This document shows, piece after piece, positions 1 to 7,026 of a stretch of DNA of 39,895 bases. Location of the stretch: NCBI GenBank assembly GCA_050743385.1, contig JBOGFJ010000028.1, forward strand, positions 1 through 39,895, in the 5' to 3' direction. The stretch is from JACDBD01 sp050743385 (GTDB lineage: Bacteria > Actinomycetota > Acidimicrobiia > IMCC26256 > JACDBD01). The position numbers and the translations under genes are program-made. A model generated the notes under the pieces. The model was not told the DNA's origin. It saw only the letters and a program-made list of their open reading frames with translations, and searched no databases. The first letter of the stretch is position 1. Each line of letters starts with the position of its first letter.

Positions 1-1
1 G

Positions 2-592
2 TTTGCCCGTGTCGGTCTCGATGTCGTCGGCGTGGATCCGAGCGCCGTGATGCTGGAGGCGGCCAGAGCGCGCACGGCCGGGGTCGGCGCTGTGGTTCTG
101 CGCGCGACCGGTGAGGCGCTGCCGTTCCATGATGAAGTGTTCTCGGGGTGTCGGATCGAGCGGGTGCTCATTCACGTCGGCGATCCTGCTGTCGTGCTCG
201 CGGAAGCGCTTCGCTGCATCGAACCCGGTGGGCTCATCACCGTCTTCGAGCCCGACTGGAGCGCCTTCACGGTCAGGAGCGAGATCGTTCCCGGGCGAAC
301 GACCTGGCTCACCTCGCTGAAGCACCCCGGTATCGGCGCCCGCCTGTGGGACCTCCTCGAGAGTCTCGGCTGCGACGTTCTCGATCGGGTCGAGGAGCTG
401 TCGGTCTGGCGGTCGCTCCAGAGGCTGGAGCGGGTGACGGGCGTCCCGGCAGCGGTTGACGGTGCCGTGGCCGCAGGTCGAATCGACCGGAGCGATGCTG
501 AGCGTTGGATTGACGAGCAACGACAGCGAGACGCGGAAGGGCAGTTCTACGCGCTCATGCCGAAGATTCAGGTGATCGCCACGAAGCGATAG
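2..592 (+). CDS. Class I SAM-dependent methyltransferase, 5' end cut by window edge
   Basis: The frame is open to the left edge, so the true start lies outside; the first in-window start is the GTG at 32. What remains is about 196 residues. It carries the end of motif I with the acidic residue that binds the SAM ribose (GVDPS), then a GEALPF segment and a stretch like motifs II/III ending IEPGGLITVFEPDW, the pattern of Methyltransf_11/ubiE-type enzymes. The N-terminal GxGxG loop is not visible and should lie just left of the window. The substrate cannot be told. It is the first gene beside the recombinase/DUF4160/DUF2442 group and may belong to the same accessory segment (inference). Confidence 0.8.
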   Translation, partial: FARVGLDVVGVDPSAVMLEAARARTAGVGAVVLRATGEALPFHDEVFSGCRIERVLIHVGDPAVVLAEALRCIEPGGLITVFEPDWSAFTVRSEIVPGRTTWLTSLKHPGIGARLWDLLESLGCDVLDRVEELSVWRSLQRLERVTGVPAAVDGAVAAGRIDRSDAERWIDEQRQRDAEGQFYALMPKIQVIATKR

Positions 593-657
593 CGCTGGAT
601 GCCTGATCGAGCTAGGGCTTCCCACCGCCGACTGTGAGCGGCGGCGTGCTGCGGGGA

Positions 658-924
658 TCAGCTCGCGCGCGTCTCAGACTCCATCCGCGCTGAGCGACGG
701 CCTTCGTAGAGCACGTCGGGGGCAAGGTCAGCGCCGTTCGGCCAGATGATCGTTCCGGCATGTGGATCAACCCGGACTGAACGAAAGGCGGCTGCATCAC
801 TCCGAATCTCTGCGAAGACCGGCCCGTAGAGGTAAGGGTCGAGGTCGACCGTCTTTTCCGTGCCGTCCGCAAAGCGCAAACGGACTATCTGCTCGTGCAG
901 CACCTCGACGTCAACGATGTCCAT
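658..924 (-). CDS. DUF2442 domain protein
   Basis: Small 88-residue protein with the DUF2442 pattern: MDIVDVEVL, a basic/hydrophobic strand (VRLRFADGTEKTVDL), LYGPVFAEIR and a closing VRVDPHAGTIIWPNGADLAPDVLY. The start has a clear ribosome binding site (AGGAG, complement of about 932-936). It lies 11 bases after the DUF4160 gene on the same strand. DUF2442 and DUF4160 genes are often found as neighbours, and such pairs have been suggested to act as toxin-antitoxin-like modules. That role is inference; nothing in the sequence proves toxicity. Confidence 0.85.
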   Translation of the reverse strand: MDIVDVEVLHEQIVRLRFADGTEKTVDLDPYLYGPVFAEIRSDAAAFRSVRVDPHAGTIIWPNGADLAPDVLYEGRRSARMESETRAS

Positions 925-935
925 TGGCCTTGCTC

Positions 936-1196
936 CTACTTCAGTGGCTCGATCGTACCGGGTTGTTCACCCCGCATCGCCTTTCCCCAGCATGCTGCGA
1001 GTTCGTCGGTGTGCTCGCCAACCCACTCTGCGACCAGACGTGCCGCTCGTCGAGGAAGCGAACCCTCGATGAGGTCGCCCGTCACGATCGAGACCTTGGC
1101 CTGGTAGTCGCCGTAGCGGGCATGGACGTGAGGCGGGGGATGGTCCTCGTAGTACACGTAGATGGCGATGCCGTAGAAGTAGCTCAGTCGGGGCAT
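936..1196 (-). CDS. DUF4160 domain protein
   Basis: 86 residues from the ATG at 1196. It shows the full DUF4160 signature: MPRLSYFYGIAIYVYYEDHP followed by PPHVHARYGDYQAKVSI and a C-terminal AARLVAEWVGEHTDELAACW. The HxH of PHVHARYG is the family hallmark. An in-frame ATG at 1217 would overlap the end of the recombinase gene and add seven residues; 1196 fits the family's usual start better. It sits between the recombinase and DUF2442, so the three are probably co-transcribed. Function unknown; a two-gene toxin-antitoxin-like role with DUF2442 is an inference from the pairing. Confidence 0.85.
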   Translation of the reverse strand: MPRLSYFYGIAIYVYYEDHPPPHVHARYGDYQAKVSIVTGDLIEGSLPRRAARLVAEWVGEHTDELAACWGKAMRGEQPGTIEPLK

Positions 1197-1209
1197 TCCG
1201 AGGACGCCG

Positions 1210-2124
1210 CTAGACATCCTCGCCCGGTGCGAGACGTGCGTGTGCCTCGCGGGCGCGTTCATCGGCAGCGGATGCTCCGTAGCGACCGAGCATGTCCCGT
1301 GACCGCCAGCCGGCGAGGCGCATGAGCTCGCCTTCATTGCCGCCTTTGGCGAGCCACTGGTGCGCGTAGGTGTGCCGGAACCGGTGCGGGTACACACGCT
1401 CCACACCTGCCTCCCGACCCAGCCGGCGTAGCGTCTGCTGGATTCCGGTCGTCGCGAAGCGGCCTCGTTTGCCGAGCCAGAGCCACGGCTCCTCGGCCTG
1501 CGCGTGCGTCGCGCGCAGGCGTAGGTAGCGGTCGAGATCCCGGATCGTCTTCGGCAGGAGCGGTAGCACGCGAGCACGGTTGCCCTTGCCCGTGGCGTAT
1601 GCGACGCGTCCGTCGAGATCTAGATCCTCGACGCGGAGTCCAGCGAGCTCGCCGACACGCGCACCCGTCGAAATGAGAAGGCGAACGATCGCGGTATCCC
1701 GCCGCGCCTCGAAGTCACGCCCCTTGCAAGCCTCGAAGATCCGCCGGAGCTCCTCGTCGCTGAACACGTCGACCGGCTGTTCCTCCACCCTGGGCGGGCG
1801 CATCTTCGCCATCGGGGAGTGCTCGATCTCGCCCTCGTCCTCGAGCCAGCGAAACAGTTGTTGGAGCGAGCGGTACCGGTTTGCACACGTCGACGGCGAT
1901 CTACCGGCCTCTCGCAGCGCCACGATGAACGACTCGACGTGTTCGCGGCTGATCGACGCCACCGCGGTCGGCATCCCCGCCGCTGCCAGGAACGCCAGGA
2001 GCTGGCGGGCCGCCTCCTCGTAGGACTGGATTGTGCGAGCCGACTTGTGCTCGGCATCGAGGCTGCGCCGCCAAGATGGAAGGAGCGACGCCAGATCCCC
2101 CACGCCTACACTCGCCGTGGTCAC
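1210..2124 (-). CDS. Tyrosine recombinase (XerC/XerD-like integrase)
   Basis: 304 residues from the GTG at 2124, the normal size for XerC/D enzymes; a GGGGA-like ribosome site precedes it. The frame is open up to 2220, but that would start the protein only five bases from the tRNA. The N-terminal SAM-like core-binding domain spans about residues 10-110. The catalytic domain has all expected residues: Arg156 (TGARVGELAGL), Lys180 (TGKGNRAR), His247 and Arg250 (HRFRHTYAHQW), Trp273 (LAGWRS) and the nucleophile Tyr282 (MLGRYG). It should cut and rejoin DNA at a short recombination site. Its 5' end faces tRNA-Arg(ACG), which suggests an integrative element, but the tRNA lies on the start side of the gene rather than the usual side, so the attachment site is uncertain. 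A stand-alone Xer-like enzyme is possible. Confidence 0.92.
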   Translation of the reverse strand: MTTASVGVGDLASLLPSWRRSLDAEHKSARTIQSYEEAARQLLAFLAAAGMPTAVASISREHVESFIVALREAGRSPSTCANRYRSLQQLFRWLEDEGEIEHSPMAKMRPPRVEEQPVDVFSDEELRRIFEACKGRDFEARRDTAIVRLLISTGARVGELAGLRVEDLDLDGRVAYATGKGNRARVLPLLPKTIRDLDRYLRLRATHAQAEEPWLWLGKRGRFATTGIQQTLRRLGREAGVERVYPHRFRHTYAHQWLAKGGNEGELMRLAGWRSRDMLGRYGASAADERAREAHARLAPGEDV

Positions 2125-2225
2125 CCGTCCCCGAGGCACCACCGAATCATACGCTGAAACACCGATATGCTGGACGGGCGATCGGCTGGCGGAGCGCATT
2201 TCCGCTGGTAAGAGCACCAAATCAA

Positions 2226-2298
2226 GCGCTCGTAGCTCAATGGATAGAGCATCTGACTACGGATCAGAAGGTTGGGGGTTCGAGTCCCTCCGAGCGCG
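2226..2298 (+). tRNA. tRNA-Arg(ACG)
   Basis: A complete 73-base cloverleaf. The acceptor stem is GCGCTCG (2226-2232) with CGAGCGC (2291-2297) and discriminator G2298. The D stem is GCTC/GAGC (2235-2238, 2247-2250). The anticodon stem TCTGA/TCAGA (2252-2256, 2264-2268) encloses the loop CTACGGA, anticodon ACG. The T stem GGGGG/CCCTC carries the loop TTCGAGT. CCA is not encoded. ACG, edited to ICG in bacteria, reads CGU/CGC/CGA arginine codons. The intact gene abuts the recombinase operon. Confidence 0.97.
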
Positions 2299-2335
2299 CT
2301 AAGCAGATTGCCTGGTTCGTGCCCGTGCGTTGTCC

Positions 2336-3193
2336 CTACGGCCATCCCGCGCCGGGGGTCTCGACGTCGGCGACGTAGATCCGCCCGGTGCGGCGGGCGA
2401 GCTGCTCTTCGACGTCCTCGGGGCCGGCCCACTCGGTCGCGAGCATGAACAGCGTGCGACGGTCGGGACCGCCGAGCATGCAGGCGAAGCACCCGCGGTC
2501 GAGCTCGACGGTCTCGAGCACCTCGCCGCCTTCGCGCACGCGGACGCAGCGCTGGTTGGGCACGTCGGCGAACCAGACGGCGCCGTCGGCGTCGAGGCAG
2601 ATCCCGTCGGGCGCGCCTTCGCCGAGGTCGGCCCACACCCGCCGGTTCGAGAGGCTGCCGTCGACGTCGACGCCGAACGCGGTGAGCCGTCGGCCGTACG
2701 ACTCGGCCACGATCAGCGTCGAGTTGTCGGGCGTCACCGCCATGCCGTTGGGGAAGGCGAGGTCGCCCGCGACCCGGCGGACGGACTCGTCCGGCGTGAT
2801 GAGGGCGATGATGCCGCCGGTCGGCTCGCCGCCGCCCACGAAGTCGAACTCGATGCTGTTGACGTAGATGTCGCCGCGACCATCGACGACGATCTCGTCG
2901 CAGCCCCCGGTGAAGACGCCGCTCAGGTCGGCATGCACCACGAACGAACCGTCCGGCTCGCGCCGCAGGAGCGTCTCGCCCGTGACGAGTAGGCGCCCGT
3001 CGGGCAGCCATTCGGTCGCCCACCCCATGCCCGGTCGGCCCGGCGAAGCGACCTCACAGTTCCCCTCGATGTCGACGGCGAGGACCTCTTCGCAACCCCA
3101 ATGGGAGAACCACAGCCGACCGTCGTGCCAGCGGGGCGACTCGACGTAGGCCAAGCCTTCGACCAGGACACGCGGCTCGTAGAGCTCAGCCAT
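2336..3193 (-). CDS. SMP-30/gluconolactonase/LRE-family protein
   Basis: 285 residues, the usual size of the family. SMP-30 proteins are six-bladed beta-propellers with a metal in the central channel; they hydrolyse sugar or other lactones. Visible marks are the N-terminal VEGLAYVESPRWHDGRLWFS with the metal-binding Glu, WLPDGRLLVT, AFPNGMAVTPDNSTLIVAES with its Asn, and GAPDGICLDADGAVWFAD, where the Asp should bind metal. There is no signal peptide, so it is cytoplasmic. Its start overlaps the stop of the DUF4287/SRPBCC gene by eight bases, so the two are probably translationally coupled. The substrate is unknown. Confidence 0.92.
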   Translation of the reverse strand: MAELYEPRVLVEGLAYVESPRWHDGRLWFSHWGCEEVLAVDIEGNCEVASPGRPGMGWATEWLPDGRLLVTGETLLRREPDGSFVVHADLSGVFTGGCDEIVVDGRGDIYVNSIEFDFVGGGEPTGGIIALITPDESVRRVAGDLAFPNGMAVTPDNSTLIVAESYGRRLTAFGVDVDGSLSNRRVWADLGEGAPDGICLDADGAVWFADVPNQRCVRVREGGEVLETVELDRGCFACMLGGPDRRTLFMLATEWAGPEDVEEQLARRTGRIYVADVETPGAGWP

Positions 3194-3872
3194 CGCGCTC
3201 CACCTCCGCCTTCAGCGTCGCCAGCGCGTCGCGCCAGTAGACCTTGCGGGCCTCGCGCTCGTCGGCATCGGCCAGCCTCGAGTGCTCCACGACCACCGTC
3301 GACTTCGCCGGCCCCTTGGCCTCGACTGTGACGAGGAGCCGAGACGTACCGTCGCCCACGTCGAACCGGGCGGTCTTCTTCGGCTTCGACACCGTGCGCT
3401 CCGACAGCACCGCGTCGGGTAGCCACCCGACTCGCCGCGACGGGTCGATGAACGCGCCGAACACCTGGTCTGCGCCGGCGGCCATCGTCTTCGACGCGCT
3501 GGCGACGAACCCGTCGCCACCGATCCGCTCACCGACGGCCCGCTTGCCGCGGGCGCGCTCGAAGCTCGTCGCGATGGCTTGGGCGTCCCACCCCAGCGCG
3601 TGGATCCCGAGCTGCTCGGCGACCCGTCTGGCGAGCTCGGTGTGCCCCATCGACTCGGCGGCCCACGAGTCGAGCAGGTCGAACCACTCCTCCCAGCCCC
3701 GGCCGGTGCGCTCGCGGATCCGCTCGTCCGAGCAGGCGAGCTGCGGAAGCTCCTCGTCGGTGGAAGCCTCGTCGACGCCAGCGAGCAGCTGGGCCCGCGC
3801 CGCGGTGTAGCTCTCGCCGGTCTTGGCCATGCGGAAACGGACGAGTCGCTTGAACGATTTCTGGGCGGTCAT
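3186..3872 (-). CDS. DUF4287 + SRPBCC (AHSA1-like) two-domain protein
   Basis: 228 residues from the ATG at 3872, chosen because AGAGGAA lies about six bases upstream; an ORF start at 3905 has no such site. The N-terminal half (about residues 1-75) is the DUF4287 type: FRMAKTGESYTAARAQLL, then ERTGRGWEEWFDLLDSW and GHTELARRVAEQLG. The C-terminal half (about 95-228) is a START-like SRPBCC domain: SKTMAAGADQVFGAFIDPSRR, GWLPD, TSRLLVTVEAKG, and a last helix WRDALATLKAEVERDG. SRPBCC proteins bind hydrophobic ligands or assist folding. The ligand is unknown. It is the first gene of a two-gene unit with the SMP-30 protein. The 252 bases upstream (3873-4124) hold no gene I can support. Confidence 0.88.
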   Translation of the reverse strand: MTAQKSFKRLVRFRMAKTGESYTAARAQLLAGVDEASTDEELPQLACSDERIRERTGRGWEEWFDLLDSWAAESMGHTELARRVAEQLGIHALGWDAQAIATSFERARGKRAVGERIGGDGFVASASKTMAAGADQVFGAFIDPSRRVGWLPDAVLSERTVSKPKKTARFDVGDGTSRLLVTVEAKGPAKSTVVVEHSRLADADEREARKVYWRDALATLKAEVERDG

Positions 3873-4124
3873 CGTGTTCCTCTCGACGGTCGGGGACCTC
3901 GCCACTCACGCTCGCGACGGCCCCCGCCGGAAAGGGACACATGATCGAACCGGCGTCCCGAGAGCTGGGCTCCCTTTGCCCTCACGGGCCGGCGGCGTGA
4001 GCACCGGATCGAGGGTTCGGCGATGGGACGTCGCCGTACCGAGAATCATACCGTCGGTGCGGACTCTCAATATGGAGCGCGAGCACATCGAAGCGCTCTG
4101 GGGAGCCGTCGGACGACGGCGGTG

Positions 4125-4534
4125 TCAGCCCGGTGGTGTGCCGGCACCAAGACAGAACTCGTTGCCCTCCGGGTCACGCAGGACCAGGTTCCGGAACCGG
4201 GCGGCGATCTCGGACGGGAACTCCTCCTCCCATGCGAGCGTCGCTCCGAGCGCCCGCAGGCGCTCGAGCTCCGCGTCGAGCTCGTCGAGTGACCCGACGG
4301 CGCAGCCGAGGTGCACCCTGTTCTTGACCACCTTCGACTCGGGAACGCGTTCTTGACCACCTTCGACTCGGGAACGCGCACGAACTCGAGGTACAAGCCG
4401 CCGTCGGTGGGCCCACAGATGGCGCCATTGCCGTCGGGTGCCACCGCGACGCCGCCCCATCGGAGAGCGTCGTTCCAGAACGTCGCGATGGTCGCAGGAG
4501 CCGCGCAGTCGACGGTGACGCAGGTGATGTCCAC
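4125..4534 (-). pseudogene. VOC/glyoxalase-family gene broken by a 29-base tandem duplication
   Basis: From the GTG at 4534 the frame reads a typical VOC protein: VDITCVTVDCAAPATIATFW, RWGGVAVAP, GGLYLEFVRVPESKVVKN. It then shifts frame exactly where the tandem repeat at 4321-4378 lies. The rest continues in another frame: VPESKVVKNRVHLGCAVGSL, DELDAELERLRALGATL and FRNLVLRDPEGNEFCLGAG, ending at 4125. Both frames encode VPESKVVKN because the unit is present twice. Removing one 29-base copy restores one 126-residue frame, a normal VOC length. These proteins bind a metal and act on small reactive molecules or antibiotics. The break is either a recent real mutation or a sequencing/assembly artefact. 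Confidence 0.88.
4321..4378. repeat. Perfect 29-base tandem duplication
   Basis: Two adjacent identical 29-base units, 4321-4349 and 4350-4378, each starting TTCTTGACCACC and ending GGGAACGCG. As 29 is not a multiple of three, the duplication shifts the frame of the VOC gene that contains it. The units show no difference, so the event is recent or artefactual. Confidence 0.97.
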
Positions 4535-4672
4535 CGTTCGAGTCTCGCGCCCACCCGTGACCGCGCCCAGCGTTACTCTGCCGCTCGCGCGTCTCTCCGG
4601 GCGCGCTGAGTCGAGATCGCGGAGGACAAGCCCGCCCCTGAACCTCGCCGGCATCGGCTGCGAGTGACGCGC

Positions 4673-4837
4673 ATGCCCTAAGTGCTGGTCGTCGGGGCAG
4701 GCCCGACCGGGCTCCTTCTGACCGCCGAGCTGGAGCGTCGGGGTATCTCCACCCTCCTCGTCGACGCGCACGACGCTCCCCTGGGGTGGGACCGCCGGGA
4801 TTCGTTGCCGCGCCATCTCGCTCGTCTCCGAGCCTGA
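4673..4837 (+). pseudogene. N-terminal stub of an FAD-dependent monooxygenase
   Basis: The ATG at 4673 is followed by one codon and an in-frame TAA at 4679. The same frame then encodes VLVVGAGPTGLLLTAELERR and GISTLLVDAHDAPLG, the N-terminal Rossmann fold (GxGxxG, GAGPTGL) of UbiH/PHBH-type aromatic hydroxylases, with the acidic residue at the end of the second strand. The match ends near 4800 and a stop follows at 4835. The family is normally 380-550 residues, so only about a tenth is left. A GTG at 4682 could in principle begin a peptide, but it would not be an enzyme. Together with the broken VOC gene it marks 4100-4840 as a decaying patch. Confidence 0.75.
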
Positions 4838-4919
4838 CCTCTCACCGACGGGAACGCGGCGCACCGCCCCCGTCTGCTCCAGAATGAAGCAGCCAGCTTG
4901 CATACAAGGAGGAGCTCGC

Positions 4920-5996
4920 ATGTGTGACGACCACGGACACGTGCACGTGCCGGCGGTGGAGGCGGTTCCCGCGGACGTCGATTGGACGGGTGAGGTCTTG
5001 GCGCTCGAACCGGTCGACTCGGTGTCGGTGCTGACGGTGTGCGACAACAACGTCGACATGCTGCTCCTCGACCAAGGCCCGGCGAAGCGCCTGTCGATCG
5101 CCGGCTCGCTGACGGGGCGCGTGGCGCCACTCGTCGACGCGCCGGTTCTCGAGGAGGGGAAGTCGCCGGACGCACCGCAGGCCGAGCACGGGTTCTCGGC
5201 GCTCGTCGAGGTGCGCAAGGGCGACGCTGTCCACCGGCTGCTCTTCGACACGGGCCTCACGCCGACCGGCTGTGTCGAGAACCTCCGACGGCTCGGTCGC
5301 GACCCCGGTGACGTGGAGGTGATCGTGTGCAGCCATGGCCACTTCGACCACACCACGGGTCTGTCCGGGCTCGTCGACCGGCTCGGGCGCACGAACCTGC
5401 CGATCGTCATCCACCCCGAGTTCTGGACCCATCGCCGGCTTGCGATCCCGGGAGTCGAGCCGATCGAGCTCCCCACCACGAGCCGGCAGGCGCTCGAAGG
5501 AGGCGGCTTCGACATCGTCGAGAACCGGCAGCCCTCGTTCCTCTTCGAGCGCTCCGTTCTCATCACCGGCGAGGTCGACCGCACGACCCGGTTCGAGCAG
5601 GGCTTCGCGATCCACCAGGCACGGCGAAACGGAAACTGGGAACCTGATCCGCTCATCCTCGACGACCAGGCCCTGATCGCAAACGTCGCCGGCAAGGGCC
5701 TGCTCGTGCTCACTGGCTGCGGCCACGCGGGAGTCATCAACATCTGCCATTACGCCCGGCGCCTCACCGGCGTCGACCGGTTGCACGCGGTGATCGGCGG
5801 CTTCCATCTCAACGGGCCACTGTTCGAGCCGATCATCGGCGACACCGTCGACGCGTTCGCGCGCCTTGCACCCGACGTGGTCGTCCCGGCGCACTGCACC
5901 GGCTGGAAGGCGACCCACGCGATCGCGCGGCGGCTTCCCGACGCTTTCATCCAGAACAGCGTGGGAACGACCTTCGAGCTCACCGGAGCAGCCTGA
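4920..5996 (+). CDS. Metallo-beta-lactamase-fold hydrolase
   Basis: 358 residues from the ATG at 4920, which has a near-perfect ribosome site AAGGAGG at 4907-4913. The metal motif is SHGHFDHTTG (Ser138, His139, His141, Asp143, His144); further ligands are likely in LTGCGHAGVIN and VIGGFHLNGPLF. A terminal VPAHCTGWKA completes the pattern of the MJ0936-like or dihydropterin-ribofuranosylaminobenzene phosphate synthase-like MBL group. No signal peptide is seen. The first 40 residues are rich in His and acidic residues (CDDHGHVHV). It faces the LLM gene across 11 bases and appears to be transcribed alone. The substrate is unknown; annotation of such proteins as pterin enzymes is often only by similarity. 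Confidence 0.9.
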   Translation: MCDDHGHVHVPAVEAVPADVDWTGEVLALEPVDSVSVLTVCDNNVDMLLLDQGPAKRLSIAGSLTGRVAPLVDAPVLEEGKSPDAPQAEHGFSALVEVRKGDAVHRLLFDTGLTPTGCVENLRRLGRDPGDVEVIVCSHGHFDHTTGLSGLVDRLGRTNLPIVIHPEFWTHRRLAIPGVEPIELPTTSRQALEGGGFDIVENRQPSFLFERSVLITGEVDRTTRFEQGFAIHQARRNGNWEPDPLILDDQALIANVAGKGLLVLTGCGHAGVINICHYARRLTGVDRLHAVIGGFHLNGPLFEPIIGDTVDAFARLAPDVVVPAHCTGWKATHAIARRLPDAFIQNSVGTTFELTGAA

Positions 5997-6007
5997 GCCA
6001 CTGACAC

Positions 6008-6937
6008 TCACCGGAGGAGGGGTCGTACGCGCTCGCAGAACAGCTCGAGCTGGCGTGACTCGTCGGCGACCGGCCAAACGTAGACGCGCTGCACGCCGGC
6101 GGTGTCGAATGCAGCCAGCTTCTCGGCGAACGCCTCTGCCGACCCGATCGGGAGGCGCGCCCGGAGCGTCTCCTCAGGTCGATGGATCGTCGGCACGATC
6201 CGGTCGCGGAAGACACGCTCTGCGTCCCCTTGATCCTCGGTGAGGTAGAACCACATGGTTGCGAGCGCGTTCGGGAACCCGTCGGGTTCCCTGCCGTTCC
6301 TCACCAGCTCTGTGCGCAGGCAGCCGACCGCCTCGGCGAACTGCTCCGGGGTCGTGTTGTACGCGGACGCGAGCCAGCCGTCCCCGATGCGTGCCACTCG
6401 GCGCAAGCCGGCCGCGGAACCCCAGCTCCCGATCCAGATGGGTGGGCCCTCGGGCCTCGCCGGCTTGGGCGCGAGGTCGATTCCGGCCGTCGAATAGAAG
6501 TCGCCGACGAAGGGTTCGCCGTCGGCGCGCCACAGCGCGCGCAAGGCCTGGACGGCCTCGTCGAGACGCCCCCAGCGCTCGTCGAAGTCGACTCCGACCG
6601 TCTCGTAGTCGTGGCGCGACGAGCCGGGGCCGACCGCGACGACGAGTCGTCCCCCGCTCAGACGGTCGATCGCACCCAGCGCCTTCGCCACCGGCACCGG
6701 GCCCCGCACGGCGGCGAGGGTGACGGTCGTGGCCAGCGTCATCTCGCCCGACTCGCCGAGAACCGCCGCGAGTGCCGTCGGACCATCGAGCCACGGCACG
6801 GAGAAGACCATGTGGTCGTTGGCGGCGAGCCCGGCGAACCCGAGTCGGGCCGCCGTCCTCGTATAGGCGACGAGATGCGGCAACGAATAGGGATGGCGGC
6901 CGAAATCCATGAGCGGCAGGTGCGCGCCGACGTCCAT
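6008..6937 (-). CDS. LLM-class F420-dependent oxidoreductase (operon gene 4)
   Basis: 309 residues. The ATG at 6937 is favoured because AGAGGAG lies six bases upstream; a GTG at 6940 is next to it. The luciferase-like TIM barrel shows in LGFAGLAANDHMVF, LATTVTLAAVRGPVPVAKAL and RLSGGRLVVAVGPGSSRHDY, then GPPIWIGSWGSAAGLRRVAR. The GSSRHDYETVGVDFDERWGR segment is typical of F420-using members. These enzymes transfer a hydride or insert oxygen using F420H2 or FMNH2. It lies 89 bases after the TauD-type gene on the same strand, probably the last gene of the operon with a weaker link. The substrate is unknown. Confidence 0.9.
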   Translation of the reverse strand: MDVGAHLPLMDFGRHPYSLPHLVAYTRTAARLGFAGLAANDHMVFSVPWLDGPTALAAVLGESGEMTLATTVTLAAVRGPVPVAKALGAIDRLSGGRLVVAVGPGSSRHDYETVGVDFDERWGRLDEAVQALRALWRADGEPFVGDFYSTAGIDLAPKPARPEGPPIWIGSWGSAAGLRRVARIGDGWLASAYNTTPEQFAEAVGCLRTELVRNGREPDGFPNALATMWFYLTEDQGDAERVFRDRIVPTIHRPEETLRARLPIGSAEAFAEKLAAFDTAGVQRVYVWPVADESRQLELFCERVRPLLR

Positions 6938-7026
6938 CACTCGCTCCTCTGGGCCGAGCCCGGTTCAGGATGCGCGTGATCGTGCGCGCGATGCTCGACC
7001 TCTTCGAGGAGGTCTTCTGCCCCGCC

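Noticed and set aside
4018..4036. CGGCGA-N7-TCGCCG inverted repeat
   Set aside because: Short and common in GC-rich DNA, with no gene or promoter context to support a role.
4067..5743. 558-residue minus-strand frame
   Set aside because: Only its last part (from about 4534 down) is the VOC remnant; the rest is the antisense of the MBL gene.
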